DNA of 64,000 nucleotides. It comes from Antedon bifida. Its lineage: Eukaryota; Echinodermata; Crinoidea; Comatulida; Antedonidae. How positions within the stretch are numbered: position 1 is the stretch's first letter; each line of letters starts with the position of its first letter. Both the position numbers and the translations under genes were made by a program. The stretch is from positions 11,723,001 to 11,787,000 of the forward strand of contig OY727095.1 of NCBI GenBank assembly GCA_963402885.1. The letters run 5' to 3'. Below the pieces are notes generated by a model. It saw nothing but the letters and a program-made list of their open reading frames with translations, was not told the DNA's origin and did no database searches. Of this stretch, positions 24,201 through 39,200 are shown in pieces.

Positions 24201-27200
24201 TTCCCATTGACTCCAAGTGAGCCGCTTCTCAGTTTTGTCATTCCAGTCACGCTAGATATTAAGGAAGATGACGGCAAAGGTGGCTTCACTCATGTTCCAC
24301 GAGAAAAGAAATGCTTCAAGTTACGGCAGAATCTAAAAAAAGAAGTGATCATTACGATCCATCATAGAGACAGACCATTGCCAATCGAAAGGTATGTTAC
24401 TTTATGTATAAAGACTTTACATAGACTTTTTGAAATGATTTTAAATTATGCAATTTACCTGTAATTCAGGTTATAACTTATTGTACCACAGCAAAAACTA
24501 CTAGCACAAAAAAATCTAACTAGAAAAATGAGCAACCCAACTAAAGATTTACTTTATTTGACAAATGCGGAAGTACAGTTACTTTGCAATCACATACACT
24601 TTCATATGAGACATCACTTTACTTTCACTTATGGTTTTTGTAGATGTTTTGGACTCCTCATCAGCCCAGGTCGAGATGTACCAGACAGGCATATGCATCT
24701 ACTAGATATGGTAAATACTATAAATCAGATGATGAGTTCTGGTGTGGATTTAGTGAGGATACAGACAGTAGAGTGTGCTCATCTTGATTACAACATAATA
24801 CTGTTCAGAACATGAATTACATTTACATGAATTTATAACCCAAGTTTAAGCATCAATACAATACAATACAGACCTCCCACCTCTCCTGATAATAGCCGGA
24901 GTCTCTTAATATTTCGAGTCACCTCCTGCTCTCCTGCTAAAATAATTTCTAGTAAACTCTAGATATTGATAAGAAAATAGAAAAGATACGAATATCGGTA
25001 TGTAAGATGTTTTTAATTAATGCATGCATTGTTTTATTAGTGAAATAATGAGTTGGCACTGCATTTTTGCCTTTGGCATGCCTGACGTACCCATGTTTAC
25101 AATTACATATGCCAAGATCTTTAGGTTTTTCATAGCACCCTCTATTGTTTAATGTATTATTATAGCGTCTTCTATATATATAGTTTAATAAAACCTCCCG
25201 ATATTTCATTTTTTCAAGTTGGTAGGTCTTTTAACAAAATACCTCTTTAAGAAAGTATCTCTCGTAATAAACAGAGAAGGGGGTGGGGAAGACAAGGTCT
25301 CACTCCCAGCCAAGAAATCTATGATGTTACTGTAGGTGATTGAATTCACTAGAATTGCTCTAGAAAGCTGGAGCTACCAGGACCCTTTGCTGAATCTGTA
25401 ATTAATTACTTCGCTCCTCTAATTATCCCACCCGACTTTTCGTTCCACGATCTAATCGGAAAGCTGGGGACAATGCTTTTTCTGTCACCGCTCTGCGGAT
25501 CTGGAACACGCTACCTGTCGATTTGAGAGGAGCGAATTCGGCACCTCTATTTAAACATCAACTTAAAACTTTTTAATTAATTACTAAGTATTGTTAGGCG
25601 CTCTGTTCTTTGTAGGGCGCCACATAAAAACTTGTATAGAATAGAATAGAATTAATGATTAAAATAATTTGATAATGATTGTGATTTGATGTTAATTATG
25701 GATAGTAGTATTAGATGCTTGAATGATATGTTGGTTGTCAAGTGTGAGTTTAGATAGTTAGAATTAGCATTATCACATACCAGCACTTAAGTAGTGTAGA
25801 TGGTTGTTGACGTTTTAGAAGTTGGATATCTATTTCATGACTGCAAGGTTAATAACATGATAAATGCTAGTTATTATTGTATACGAAGCTAAACATTAAT
25901 TCTAAGATCAAGAGACCATTTCTAAAGTCACAAAGAAATTAAGATGAAAAATGATTGATTCGAACCAACATTTTTAAAAACAATAATATGCCTCGTCCAA
26001 TAACTCAACTATGAATACCAACAACATTTTATTCATTTGTTGTTTTAATTTTAATATTTTTAAGCTCTGTCTACACTATCAAAGTTTATGGGAGAAAACA
26101 AATGTGATGTGCCCATCAACTTTTCACTCCACTTCTCATTATTTACTTTAGAAACAAACCATTTACTCCAAATAAAGACATGGAATGCATAGAGAATTTA
26201 ACCGTTTGATGATTTGATAAGTTTCATTTTTAAACTACAGTATCATCATCAGCAGACTGAAAGTCGTACTCACAAGGCCTCTTCCAACTAGTGTCATCTT
26301 TTTCTGCTGATGTCCCTGTTGATTGAACTATCTTTCTCCCCAGCCCTCATTCTTCCCCATTTTCATCTTGTCTCTATTTGGTTACCAAACTGACAAGCAC
26401 TCGCTTCTTTTAGTATACTGTTAAATATTGTAAATATAATTGTGAAATAGATATGTACTTCTACTTCCTCTGTTTTTTTTTTTTGCACTTTTAATAAGTA
26501 TCTTTTAGTTAGTTTAAGGAAGGATACTAAATCTTATTTCCTGGTTATTCTGTACTATTTAAGAGTTTGGTTTCATAGTGGGTATTCTACAGTATAAATA
26601 CTAACGTTTCTTTTTACATTTAACATAAAAAAGTGTGACGTTCCCATATATGGTAGTCATATGCCCATATAATGGGCACATCACATATTTTTGTTACATA
26701 AAGTTTGCTAGTGAAATAGATATGTACTTCTATGAACTTGTATATTTGCCCTTAGTTGTCATGTTTTCTTATCCCTTCTAGAGTCATTCCTCCTTTCTGT
26801 TACATCTTTTCCTGTTTTCCATACATAAAGCATAAATGTATGACGCTATTTTAACTTGCAGGTTTCGATGAAGCAAAGTAGTGACGCTAAATCATACCAA
26901 CTTAAGAGTTACTGGCACCCAACACAGCAAGAATTTGAAATCTTAAACACAGAGACACCGCAAGGTAAAATACTTTGTATGTTACAAAGGACTGTCTTCC
27001 ACAAATTTGCAGGAATTACTATGTAACATAATATGGCAGACTAGACTCTATTCACACCAAAAATTCTTGAAACTGTACATTACCCACTTGTGAATGGGTT
27101 TGAAAAGATACAAATCTATCATATATTTGATCTATTTTGGTGTTTGATTACGTCGCTTTAGATGCTAACTTTGTGGTTATGCTTTTTCCTCTTAATAAAG

Positions 27201-30200
27201 GAAGTAGAGTCAAAAAAATATTTTCCAGTTTCCTATTCATTGTTTCTCTTTTATTATATACAGTAATGTTATAGTAATTAAATATATTTTTTTAAATAAT
27301 GAAATACGAAAAAATTATTAATTTTACATATGTAGATGCTTCACATTGATTAAATAAAGTATTGAATTTAAATATTTTATTGTATTTCAATGAAATCTTT
27401 TCAAGTTTTTGATTCAATTCACCTTGGAATTTATTCTGTATTTCCTTTGTTTCCTCTATCCTCTATAAAATAGCAAAAATACCAATATAAATGCTGGCAA
27501 CACTTGTTCTGTTTTCTAGGCTACGTGTACATGACTGTAGCTGTTGACTTAGTGATAGCTGGAATTCAAGAACCGGTACGGTTCATAATTGAAACACGCG
27601 TACGGATATATCAACAAAATGAACGATTCTGGTACTTCAGTAAAAAGCCTATACGAGAAACATTTTATCTTGAGCTAGAACAGGTAAAACACATTGTGAA
27701 TAACAAGTTTTTTTATTTTATATAATTAATTAGTATTATATAAAATCCAAAGGCAAATTACTGAAAATATGACAATGCTGTGGGTACTTCTGGATCTCAA
27801 TGGGGATAAAACATAAAATAAGGAAAACAATAAAGTAAAACAGAAATATTTGCAGAGCTTTTGGGAAACTCTAGCCCTGTGTTAGTGTGTGTTAGTGCAA
27901 GTGTTATATAAAATAATATATTGACAATCTTAGGAGAAGTTTGTTTGTTTATTTGGTTTCTCTACACTTAATTTATTTTTATTTTTTTTATCAAAACCAA
28001 CAGTGATAATTACCGCCACTAACAGGTTTGAAACATAAAACAATACATCAAAAATAGTTAACAATAACATACAGATATAAATATGTAAAAACATAGATCA
28101 GCATGCCATAAACAATTTCAATTTAAAATGTATATTAAAAAACAGGTTATGCAGGCTGTTCAAGAAGTGAACACATAATTTTCCTCTTAAAATAACCAAC
28201 ATTGAATACTAGTACTAGTAATAATGATAGAATGCAAAGAAGTGTGGATGGAGATCAAAATAAGTTATAGATTGCTATTTACAATACTATTTATTCATTT
28301 ACTGTATTATCATGATTATATATAATTGCACATGTATAACTCTTATGAATGAATGTATGAGATTCATAGAAACACTTGTATAATAACACAATAGATACCC
28401 AGCTTAAAATCATCAATCAGATTTAGTAAAAGATGTGAAAGGATGTAATTATAAAAAGTGTTTGATTTCATTATTTTACCAATTTGCTTTACGATTCGCT
28501 TCTTGCATGACAGATCTTTCTGTTTATCTTGACATTAGATTTATTTTTAAGTATATTTTACTAGTTATGATGTATAAATCATTCATAAATCCATAATTTA
28601 ACTGGGTGATATAGGTTATGTTCCCAGTATCAACTGTTTGTAAGGCAAAGAAAAGAAAGTGAAAACCTTTTGTTGATTATTTTGTGAAAACATTCAATTG
28701 AAACATATTGTTTTTATTCTTTAGATATTTAGGCAAATTGCTAAGGATAACTAAATGAGCAAATTCATTTACTCTGTCTCTCTCTCTTAGTCCGGTGGTG
28801 CAAATTGTTCTGCTAATAGTCATTATGATTCTGCTGATCCTTGTCCAATCCTTTACTATCCTTCTTAAAGGTGGCATTCTTTCACAGGACAAATATACAG
28901 AAGATGGTTAAAATAAAGTCTTAAATAAGTCTTTGAAAGTGGAAAAAAACAAACAGAATTTGATCCTAAGATTCTTGAATCGGTAGCTAAGCATCTTTTC
29001 CATCAAACTACAACACTAATGCTCTATTTAACAAACAATTTTTTAATCCAAAAAGTCCAAAATATCAACTAAACTGTTGTTACGTTTTTTAATGCATTTT
29101 GTCATGTTAGTGATCAAAATATGTTTTAATTATTGGTCAATAGTTTGCTTAATTAAGTGTCATTTTTGTTAAATAAGTGGTTGTTGATTATTCCACATTA
29201 TTTCTTTTACATTTTCCACAAAAAAGTAACTATTCATTTGATCTTTAAAAAATGATTATAAATTTTTTCAGACACAAATTGGCGGAATGATTGAGAGTGA
29301 TATTCAGTACAGGGTTCAGAGTTTAGAAAGCGAGACACAACGGGTTAAGAAACAAAGTTTACCGTCATCACCAGCAAACAGCGCAAAAATGGCACAAACA
29401 CCAGATAGTCTATGCTCGTTTGCAGAAGATGAAACAGGTTCGTAATTCTGTCTACTTTCAGTCTTTGGCTTCATTGCTAAAGTGCCTACTCTGTAACAGA
29501 AGCCTTTTACCGGTTTTTTTTTGCCATCTTTTTGAATAATAGAGCTTCTTGTTTTCTGTAATTTATCAAATAAAACATAATAACTAGTAACTGCCAGTAA
29601 TAGTTAAACTGAAACTGTATTTTTTTTTCCAATTTAATATTGTAGATCGATTATTAAACCAGTTTTGGTTTTGTCATGATACATTATAGATAATATTAAT
29701 TTTCTTTTGGCTTCCTATAAATGAAAGACGATTTATAGAGATTCAAAGTAGTTCATGTCCAATAGCTTAGATTCGTATACCTTGATTCTCAAATTTCATT
29801 TTGTATGTTTTCTTTATTTTTTATGTCGGGAATACAATAATATTCAATCATAAATTTCAATAATGTTAAATATTCTCATTATCGTAGGCATAATTCTGTT
29901 TAATTTAGAATAGTAATGATTGAATATAGTGTAATAAAATGTAATATTATAGTTTGAGGCATAACTTCAAAAGATTAGGTTTACAAAAATGTTTTTCAGT
30001 CTAATGATCATCAATTGTTCGATTTATCTAATGACTGCATTTGAGATCCATTACAATTTCTAGTATTGAACATCCACAAGCGATTAGTATTTAGGCAACA
30101 CATTTAAATATTGATTATCATGGTTGATAAACTAAAGAGCACAGCATAGCCCTCAGTGGCTTTATGGAACGCTACTAAAGTATGGAAGACCACAGCATAA

Positions 30201-33200
30201 CTATACTAAATATATACTAAAACAAATTCTTGAAAGAAAATAGGCAGACTGACATTAGCATGGTGTGCACAGGCAACCATGAGTGGCATACCTCAATTTG
30301 TTATGTGCTATGTAGAAATCATCCTACTTGGAGATGATGGTACATATTCTGCCTGTAATCCATCATCCTTAGACTATTAGTATAAATATTAAATCACAGT
30401 GTTTGTTATGGTCTTAGAAAATGCCAAATTGAGTAATGGATGTTTATGCATGTCTGCTCTACTACTGCTAACTACTGTCAAAATCAGTCATTAAAGCATG
30501 TACTGGTGTAAGACTGAAGTTAATAATCACATGTATAAGTAAACATTATTAGTGCAAGTAAACAAACGCGTTCACACATTTATGTACAGAACTAGTGCTT
30601 CTAATTTGAACAGAACATTGTACATGTTGACTTTTCAGTTGATAGTCAGTCAAAATGTATAGGAAACATAAGTAGATTGATAGTGCATGCTGCACTCTGT
30701 TGTATTTAAAACAGGTATGGAAGTAGACAAACATGAGATTACTTTTTACAGATATACCTGTAGTAGGATAGCATTTTGAAAGCAATTTGGAAGCTGCAAT
30801 AATGACTTTAAATGCAGTTTGTCTGATACAAGTACAACTCTTTTTGATTTTAGATTATTTATTTTTAAAATGTTTATTTCATGACCTATGACCTTTCATT
30901 GGAAGCCAAGCATGTAAATCACCAACCTACAGAGTGCCATTTCTTATTCACATTTTCATTTTTTTTTCTCAGCTGAAGAAATTACAAAACTTAGGTTTAT
31001 AAATAAACAAGGTATAGAAAGAATTAGATTTGCCTTTATAAAAATTTGTTTTCCTTTTTGTTTCGTTTTTTTTTTTGCACTTTTATTAAGTATCTGTTAA
31101 TTAGTTTAAGGAAGGATACTAAATCTTATTTCCTGGTTATTCTGTACTATTTAAAAGATTTAAGAGTTTGGTTTCATAGTGGGTATTCTACAGTATAATA
31201 TACTAACGTTTCTTATTACATTTAACATACAAAAAAAGTGTGATGTTCCCAAATATGGTAGTGATATGCCCATATAATGGGAACATCACATTTTTTTGTT
31301 ACATAAAATTTGCTAGTGTAGACAGAGCTTAAGTTGGCATTTGCACTCACTGTTACGGTGCAAGTTTTTGTATGTCTCTAAATAGAGACGTTTACTTCAT
31401 TTAGAAAAGCACAGTGGCAGGAAACACTTCCAATTGGTAAATTGATTTGCAAGGATAAAATCATGAAGGAATTAATTACTGCATCATTAATATTGTGTAT
31501 TTTATCCCTTGATTTTATCCTAGAAGAAGAAGAAGAAGAAGATTTTTATTTATTTTTTCAATATTAAAATAATTAAATTTAATATTTCTATCTGAACACC
31601 AGGGGCAACTTTAGAGGGTGTAGGTTAGATTCTATTGAGAAATACCAGCTTTTCTTAAGGAGAAATACACAATAAATCTCAACACATAATACCTGTAGGC
31701 TACTTTATGTAGGTAAATAAGGCATGCACTTAGAAACACTGGGTTATGTGGTAATTAGTTTATCCTTTTTTAACCTGTTTAAAGAGTAACAAGGACATTT
31801 TAAAGATGTTTTACAGATTTTAAAGCAAAAATTGTCCTGTATACAAATCATTTTTTTCTGTAAATTTCACTTTTCAAACTAAATACTAGCAGTGAATAGG
31901 ACTGTTAAAGTTGTCTAGCTCTTAAAGATTTAATCCCCTCTTAAAAGAATCCCCTAGATATAAAAAAAACCTGCTACAGCCTTGGTATATCGGTACACTA
32001 AAAATAGTTTATTTTAAATAGAATAAAAATGGATAGACTGTATTTTGAAAAAAAATTATATATTGATATATTCAGATGATGATGAACCATTGCAGAGCGG
32101 GTCAGGCACTGTGGGTAAAGATTGTGCAGAAACAGTTCTTGTAAGCTGGGGAGAGCTACTGACCAAATGGCGTCAAGACCTAAACACTAGGCCTAAGCAA
32201 CTGGTGCCACTTGTCCGTAAGGGAATACCGGAAGCACTGAGAGGTGAAGTGTGGCAACTACTTTGTGGATGTCACGACAATAAAGATATGCTAGAACATT
32301 ATCGTCGTCTAATAGTAAAGGTAAGATTAAATTAATGTTTCTTTGCCTTATTTTACATTACATTACAAATGGACTGATATCAACACAATCATGTAATTAC
32401 TTTATATAAAAGCAAACATAGATATGTTGAAGTGAAATAAAATATACCTTTTATTTCGTCTTAAAAGCACAGCATCAATCTTTTTAAATATTTAGTTGGA
32501 TTTTGTTTTAGTAATTATGTACGGTAGATTTGCTAAAACACCGTAACACCACCGTACTATACTGGGCCAAAATCAAAGAAATGTTAATCAAATTTTGGAT
32601 CGGTCAGTTTCCATCCTCAAAAAAAGTAGTTTTCATTGTGTTGCTTGATATCGTGAACATGTTGTTTAATTTCATTTTATAAGATGATCATTTTCAGCTT
32701 CTTAATTAGCTCTGACTGCTCCTTGAGTGTTTTTCCAATTTGTCCAACTTCAATTGAATTTTATGTGAATCTTATCATTTCAATTAAACATCTAACAATC
32801 TAAGTATAGGATTGCATAACTTCCATTTATTTCTAGTGCGTGATTACATTTCCATGTGATTCATTTCAAACCGCAAAAAGCTATCTTTAAAAAATATTTA
32901 TTGTTAATGACTTTTTTTATGATGATTGTACTTTTTAATGAATCCTTCCAAGAAGTCTTTAAAGATTGTAATTTCTTGTTGGTATAAATCACATTGTAAT
33001 CACTACCTGTATCTTTGTAACATGAACTCAACCATACTGACTGTAGGTTAGTGAACTTGGATTAGTCTTTGGTAACATAGTGTTAAAAAAGGTGTTATGT
33101 CAGTTTGCCAAGAAAGATGTAAATCATTGTTTAAAGCATAGCTCTGGGTTTAAAATGTCTATTTCATCTTTCATTCATCAATATAGTTCATACATTTTGT

Positions 33201-36200
33201 TTATTGACCAGTCTGAAATTGTTTCCAATACATTTTTGAGCATTAAATTTGATTGCAACAACAAATTTAGATTAAACGATGCCTTCACAAGATTGTATTT
33301 ATTTATGGATACTGCACGATACATCAATTATTTTAACATTAAAAGTAGCATTAAATTAAAACAAGGTTTTATTGAATTAAATCATTTAAATAGAATATTT
33401 GTTATCAGAAAGATAACCTATACCCTGTTACAACATTTAGCGGTATGTTTTCTACAATAGTAAATACATTCATCTTTTATTGTCTTTAATAACGCTTTTA
33501 GACCAGCTTGGAACGATTTGTGACTTATACTATATATTAAGCAGTTTAAAAAACTATTAAAAATCCCCATCCATGCTGTTAAAAACGATACTAAGTTTGG
33601 TATATCAATGTTGGGTATAATTCCTTCTAAGATGCGTATTATTATGAATGGCAGCCACGTAAAATAGAATGCACTAACAATGACTAGGAATATCTTGGCT
33701 ACGGCACGCTCTTGCACTTTACGATTAGATTCTCTGTCCGAAGTACCTGTCGAGTCATCCACAGAAAAATTTTCCATTTGCGTAATATGTTTTTTTACCT
33801 GACGTCGACACGCTTTGTAAATGTGATAGTAACAAAAGCTAGATATAACTATATTTGGAAAAACGAGAACGGATAAAACATAAAATGAAAATTGAACATC
33901 AATGTCCCATTGTAGTCGGCATTCATACGTGTAATCGTTAAATTCGTAATTGCCCCACCCGAACAACGATGGGCTGAATATAGCGACACTTAAAATCCAC
34001 ACGCTAACAGAAATCACTCTTGTACGTTTTTTAGTCATAATGTTGGTGTATTTGAGTGGTTTTGTCACGGCAATGTAACGATCGATGCTGATGCAGCCCA
34101 ATGTCATGATGGAAACGCCAACTACAACAGTTAGGAAAAATCCTATAGCTTGACATAAATAAGTGTTGAGTTTCTCTCCAGTAAAAAGAGCATAAACCGA
34201 GAACAGACAGCTTATTCCAACCCCAAGATCAGCAATCGCTAAAGACGTGATGAAAACTGTGTTTGGATTCCTTAACGAGGGTGTGTAATGAAAAACAGTG
34301 ATGACTATCAGGTTGCCACAAATTATCAGAATCATGGCTGTCAACACAAGAAAACTAACGAGTAAGCGTGTAGGTTTGAAATCGTTATTTGCGCTGTCAT
34401 CGCTGATATTGGTGATATTACTGATATCGATGCTATCACTGTAGTTGTCGTACATAGTCGTCGACTTTCCAAAGTACTCTAAGCAATAGCAAGAAATTGA
34501 TTTTGTGCATCTATAAATCAAATCTGGAAATCATTTTCAGGTCAAAATCTGGTGTTAATTTATCAGCATTGCATGACATTGGCTTGATAAAACATCTCCA
34601 AAAAGTACCATTAATCAGAATCTTCTGCAAAGAAAACAAAATTAAGATACTTAAAAAGGTCATCCAGAATAATAATTAACATTTTAAAACATTTATATTC
34701 AAAATTCCTGTTTTAAGGTAATGATTGGCTCAGACATTTTTAGTGATTTAACCAATGTGGATATAATCCCCAATTTCTTTAAAACAGAAACATTTTCAAT
34801 AACTGGCAAAAAAATGGCAGCGTGAAAATACCGGTTTAAAACACCCTGGGGTTAGAACGCCACTTAACTAAATTTAACAGTTACCTTGAACGGATGATGT
34901 TTTTGACAATTATTTGAGAGCCCAAATTTAGCAAAAGCGGTTAGTCTAACAATTTTATTTTTTAAATCAACGTTTTTTTCAACGCTGCAGAAGAAACAGG
35001 AGCTTAGGTTCACCATTACAATAAGATTTCTCAGTGGTAGATTTATCAATTGTTTCCACAGTTGTTTTATACAGTAGCAGATGATGTGTAACCTTGACCT
35101 AAGCTAGTTCAAGTACTTAAAACAGGTCAATATTTAAATAATAACACTCTAAATTATAACCAGGTATTCCATATTTCCTTATTATTCATTCATGTTAGAG
35201 CCTGTTTCTGCTATGCACATTTCTTTGCAGCAGAAACAGGACAAATTTTCAATAACCAGTTAAATGGCAGCCTAAAAATAAAGGTTAACAGTGTGGTGGC
35301 TATCAAAACAAAAAACCACCATTGCACCACTGACATCCATGCCATTCCGACACACACATAAGTATTATAACCAGTATTAATTTTATTTTTAAGGACATTT
35401 AATTTAGTTGTTATTTGTTCTGTTTTAATTTGCATAGTTATTTCTAGCAGAAGAAACATGGAATTTGTTTTAACCTCAGTTTGTATTTGTTTTCCATGGT
35501 AAATTAAATCCAGTAAAGAGCAGTTTGTTTATTAAACTACAAACTTTATTGTTTTTTTTGTACTGTACAGTGAATAATAAATCAAGCTGATAATGGCTTA
35601 TCAATGGGTAACCTTTAGTAGTAACTATAAATTTTACTGTATAAAGTGTAATACAGTCAACACTCCCAATACCGGACTCTCTCAAAACTGAAAACTCTGA
35701 TACTAAAAACAGATTTTTCTTGAAACACAAGTTATCCTATTTTTTTTTTATTCGGACCCCAATGGAAACTAATTCTTTTAATTCTTAATTGGGTTGTCCT
35801 GAATCTATTCATCTTCATATATTTTCTTGATGTTTTATCATACAAATGTTATTTACTGTATATATAATATATGATGTATGGATTCGAAATAAAAACAACA
35901 AATAAAAACCCATTTAGCATACCAGACTTTTTAGAAAACAAGACATTACTGTAGTACGCCAAAACCAAGCATGTCAGGTATTGGGAGAGCCAATTCACTT
36001 GCTTTTTCTTTAGAAGTGTCATCTTAAGTAAAATGTACACTATAATAAATGTACAATTTTTTTGGTTATTGTGCATACAAATTATATTTTTTTTCTTTAG
36101 TCTAGACGTACTGTATGGACGCCACATAGCGATCCAGAGGTCGGTTATAATCCCACCTGAGAACAGCTTGCAAATTTTTTTTAATGAAAATATTTCCTTA

Positions 36201-39200
36201 TTCAAAAGTGTATCGTACAAATATCATATTAATACTATATTCTTATAATGCAATATATCTTTTTATCAAAAAAAATATGAAATATTAATTTATTGGAGCA
36301 TCCTACTTGCTCGCATGCTGAGATTGATTGACTTGCTCTATACCTTGTAAGGTGACGTAGTGTCAAAAGTCCCGGATTTTAAGAATCAACAGAGGATGTC
36401 ATTACAGCTAAACAACAATAACGAAATCCAATTGTTTGTTTATCCCCATCTCTGTAAACTATCTGTAGAAAACCTACCAAACTCTACTACATTTATTGAT
36501 GATTTTGAATTCTTTATCCACCTTGTTCCTTCCCATGTGAAGCGCCTTGATCAATTTGGAAAGGCGCTATACACAAGTATTATTATTATTATTTTCCCAC
36601 CCAGTTGACAGCAATGAGTAGCGGTACACTACAGTATGTCAAAAGTATCCCCTCCCCTCCCCCACACAATTTTAAATTGTCTGAATAAAATGTACGAATG
36701 AACAATGCAGTGAAAGATGGGCATCACGGCCGTTAAGCATTAAGCTTCAGTTTCGACTTTACCTTTTACCTATAAAAGTAAAATTTAATTTTTAGTTAGA
36801 AGATTAATGTGTATTGACCATTTTTCATAACCAATGGACAGTATGCAGTTAAAACTGTTGAAATGGTAGTCTGTGCTGCTGTTCTTTGTTAAGTTAGCAT
36901 TGTGCGTATCTTAAAAAGATTTAATCTTCCATAGTTTATTTAATACATTTTTGATCCAATATTTTCATGATCAATTGTCTGTCTTCAATGGTTTTTTCCT
37001 GTCCTTGATTTCACCGTTTAATAATGTAATGTAGTTTTATATCTTGTTATATTTCAATGTTTTAATATACAAATCTGGCACAATAAATTTTATTCTGGAA
37101 TTCCATTTTAATTTTTTAATAAACTCAATTTTAATTTGCCCAATTCTACTGCCCTAAATTATTAAACTGAAAAAATAAATAATAATGTACTCAGAAACTG
37201 AGCAAAATACTTGGTAAAAATAGAAAAACAGAGGGCGTGCTATTTATTATTTCAGCCCATATTGAAGATATAAGCAAGATTTTAATAAGCATTTATGACA
37301 TCATCAATATAATATCGATTTTTGTGAAAATCAATAGGCATGGTTTGTAATAAGTAAAACAGCAACAAAATTCAGGTTATTAAACTTAGAAACTATGGAT
37401 GCTATCATTCAAACAAACAATTTTTAAAAACAAGCTCTCCACTCTCTTGAAACAATTTCAGTCATTCAGACATTTCGCTTTCCATGGTTTGTTCCCATAT
37501 TTTACTGTTTTGGGCAGGATGGTTTAAAAACAAAGCAAGTACTATACATAGCAAAATTTTCCCTATAGTAAGATTGTAATATATTATACTGTATATATAA
37601 ATCGTAATACAGACTACAGTGTTGCCAGTACTTGAAATCAGTCTCAAGTAGATTAATAAAATCAGTAATTATTAAGATGAACTACAGTAGTAGACCTACT
37701 GCAGTGTAATGCTGTACTTCAATATTCCTACAATACTTACCTTAAAATAAATATATACCTCCAAATATATCAATAAATAGCAGTAGTAATATTAGATAGC
37801 AGGCTAAGCCTAACAAAAACTGTTTAAATGTGGCTGTGTTTAATTCCTGTACAAAACTGAGCTATAACTGAAAATAAATGTCACAGATGACTAGTTTTAC
37901 TTGCTTGTGAGAGAAGCCTTGACTTGATTTGTCAAAGGAGTTTTGTGGGCGGAGCTTACTAATTTGATTGACAGATTGATCATCCTACATTATAACATTA
38001 TTTCAGGGGTTGTAACTTGTACATAATAACCTTAATGAATTGATATCAATAAATAAATAAATGTTTTCAGAAATCACGTACACTGCAGTGGTTATAAAAT
38101 GTGTACTATTTATTTATCAACATTGAATATCAGTGTTACAGCATACAGCTACATTGTTATACTTTTATAGTCAGGACACTATTTAGTGTCAATTTGTAGT
38201 ATATTAATTACCAATTGTCATAAGACATAATTATGTACAATTACCAATTCAATGACCCACTCTAGAAATAATGTAAATTTAACATTAGATCCAAAATTAT
38301 TGTATATTACAATTTCCTTATAATCTTTAAGAAACCCATAGGCAAAAGTACAGGATAGTAGAATAGACACCCCTGAACAGCGTATTTCCGTAGTGTTAAA
38401 ACATATTTCCCCTTGTTTCACAAGAATATGTACCCTTAATAGGGTGTCCTCTAAATAAAGGTGTCCTTTGAATAGAAGTGTTCCCAGAGGAGGTGACTCC
38501 TGAACAATGTCCCATAGGATACTCTCAAGCAGTGGTCCAGTAATACTCCTAGATTCATATTTAAACATTAAGAGTAAGAATTTTGTATAGATGAAGAAAT
38601 GTATTATAGTTGATACTCATGTGAACACTTTCATATTATCAACCACTCCTTTCCTAATTTTATAGAATCGTAAATACATATTAAAAAATTAATATACAAA
38701 CAAATGCAGGAAACAATTTAACAGGATACAATCAACTCTTCCATTCCTGGAAATACATTCTGGGTTTGGAAGAGTTCTGGTTTTTAGAAAGTTTGCAGTA
38801 CAAAACGTGATTTACACGGTATTTACATTAATAAGTCTTTAGTCTTGACGTGGCTTTACACAAGTAATAATGTACTCGGAAACTGAGAAAAATACTTGGT
38901 AAAAATAGAGAAACAGAGGGCGTGCTATTTATTATTTCAGCCCATATTGAAGATATAAGCAAGATTTTAATAAGCATTTATGACATCATCAATATAATAT
39001 CGATTTTTGTGAAAATCAATAGGCATGGTTTGTAATAAGTAAAACAGCAACAAAATTCAGGTTATTAAACTTAGAAACTGTGGACGCTATCATTCAAACA
39101 AACAATTTTTAAAAACAAACTCTCCACTCTCTTGAAACATTTTCAGTCATTCAGACATTTCGCTTTCCATGGTTTGTTTCCATATTTTACTGTCTTGGGC

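Larger units (their letters stand above)
24711..26861 (+). other. RABGAP1 intron 5
   Basis: About 2.15 kb with a LINE tail (25395-25655), a one-ended family-A MITE (26063-26115) and a 240-bp repeat (26473-26714). The rest is unassigned. Confidence 0.6.

Noticed and set aside
33080-33460. 126-codon plus-strand frame
   Set aside because: Antisense to the end and 3' flank of the GPCR gene; composition is AT-driven.
34456-34521. 22 extra N-terminal residues of the GPCR
   Set aside because: The longer frame begins with a TTG, not an ATG; the ATG at 34453-34455 gives a normal-length receptor.
35648-35995. Weak inverted pair ctcccaatacc / ggtattgggag as a MITE
   Set aside because: Only about 11 matched bases and no target duplication.
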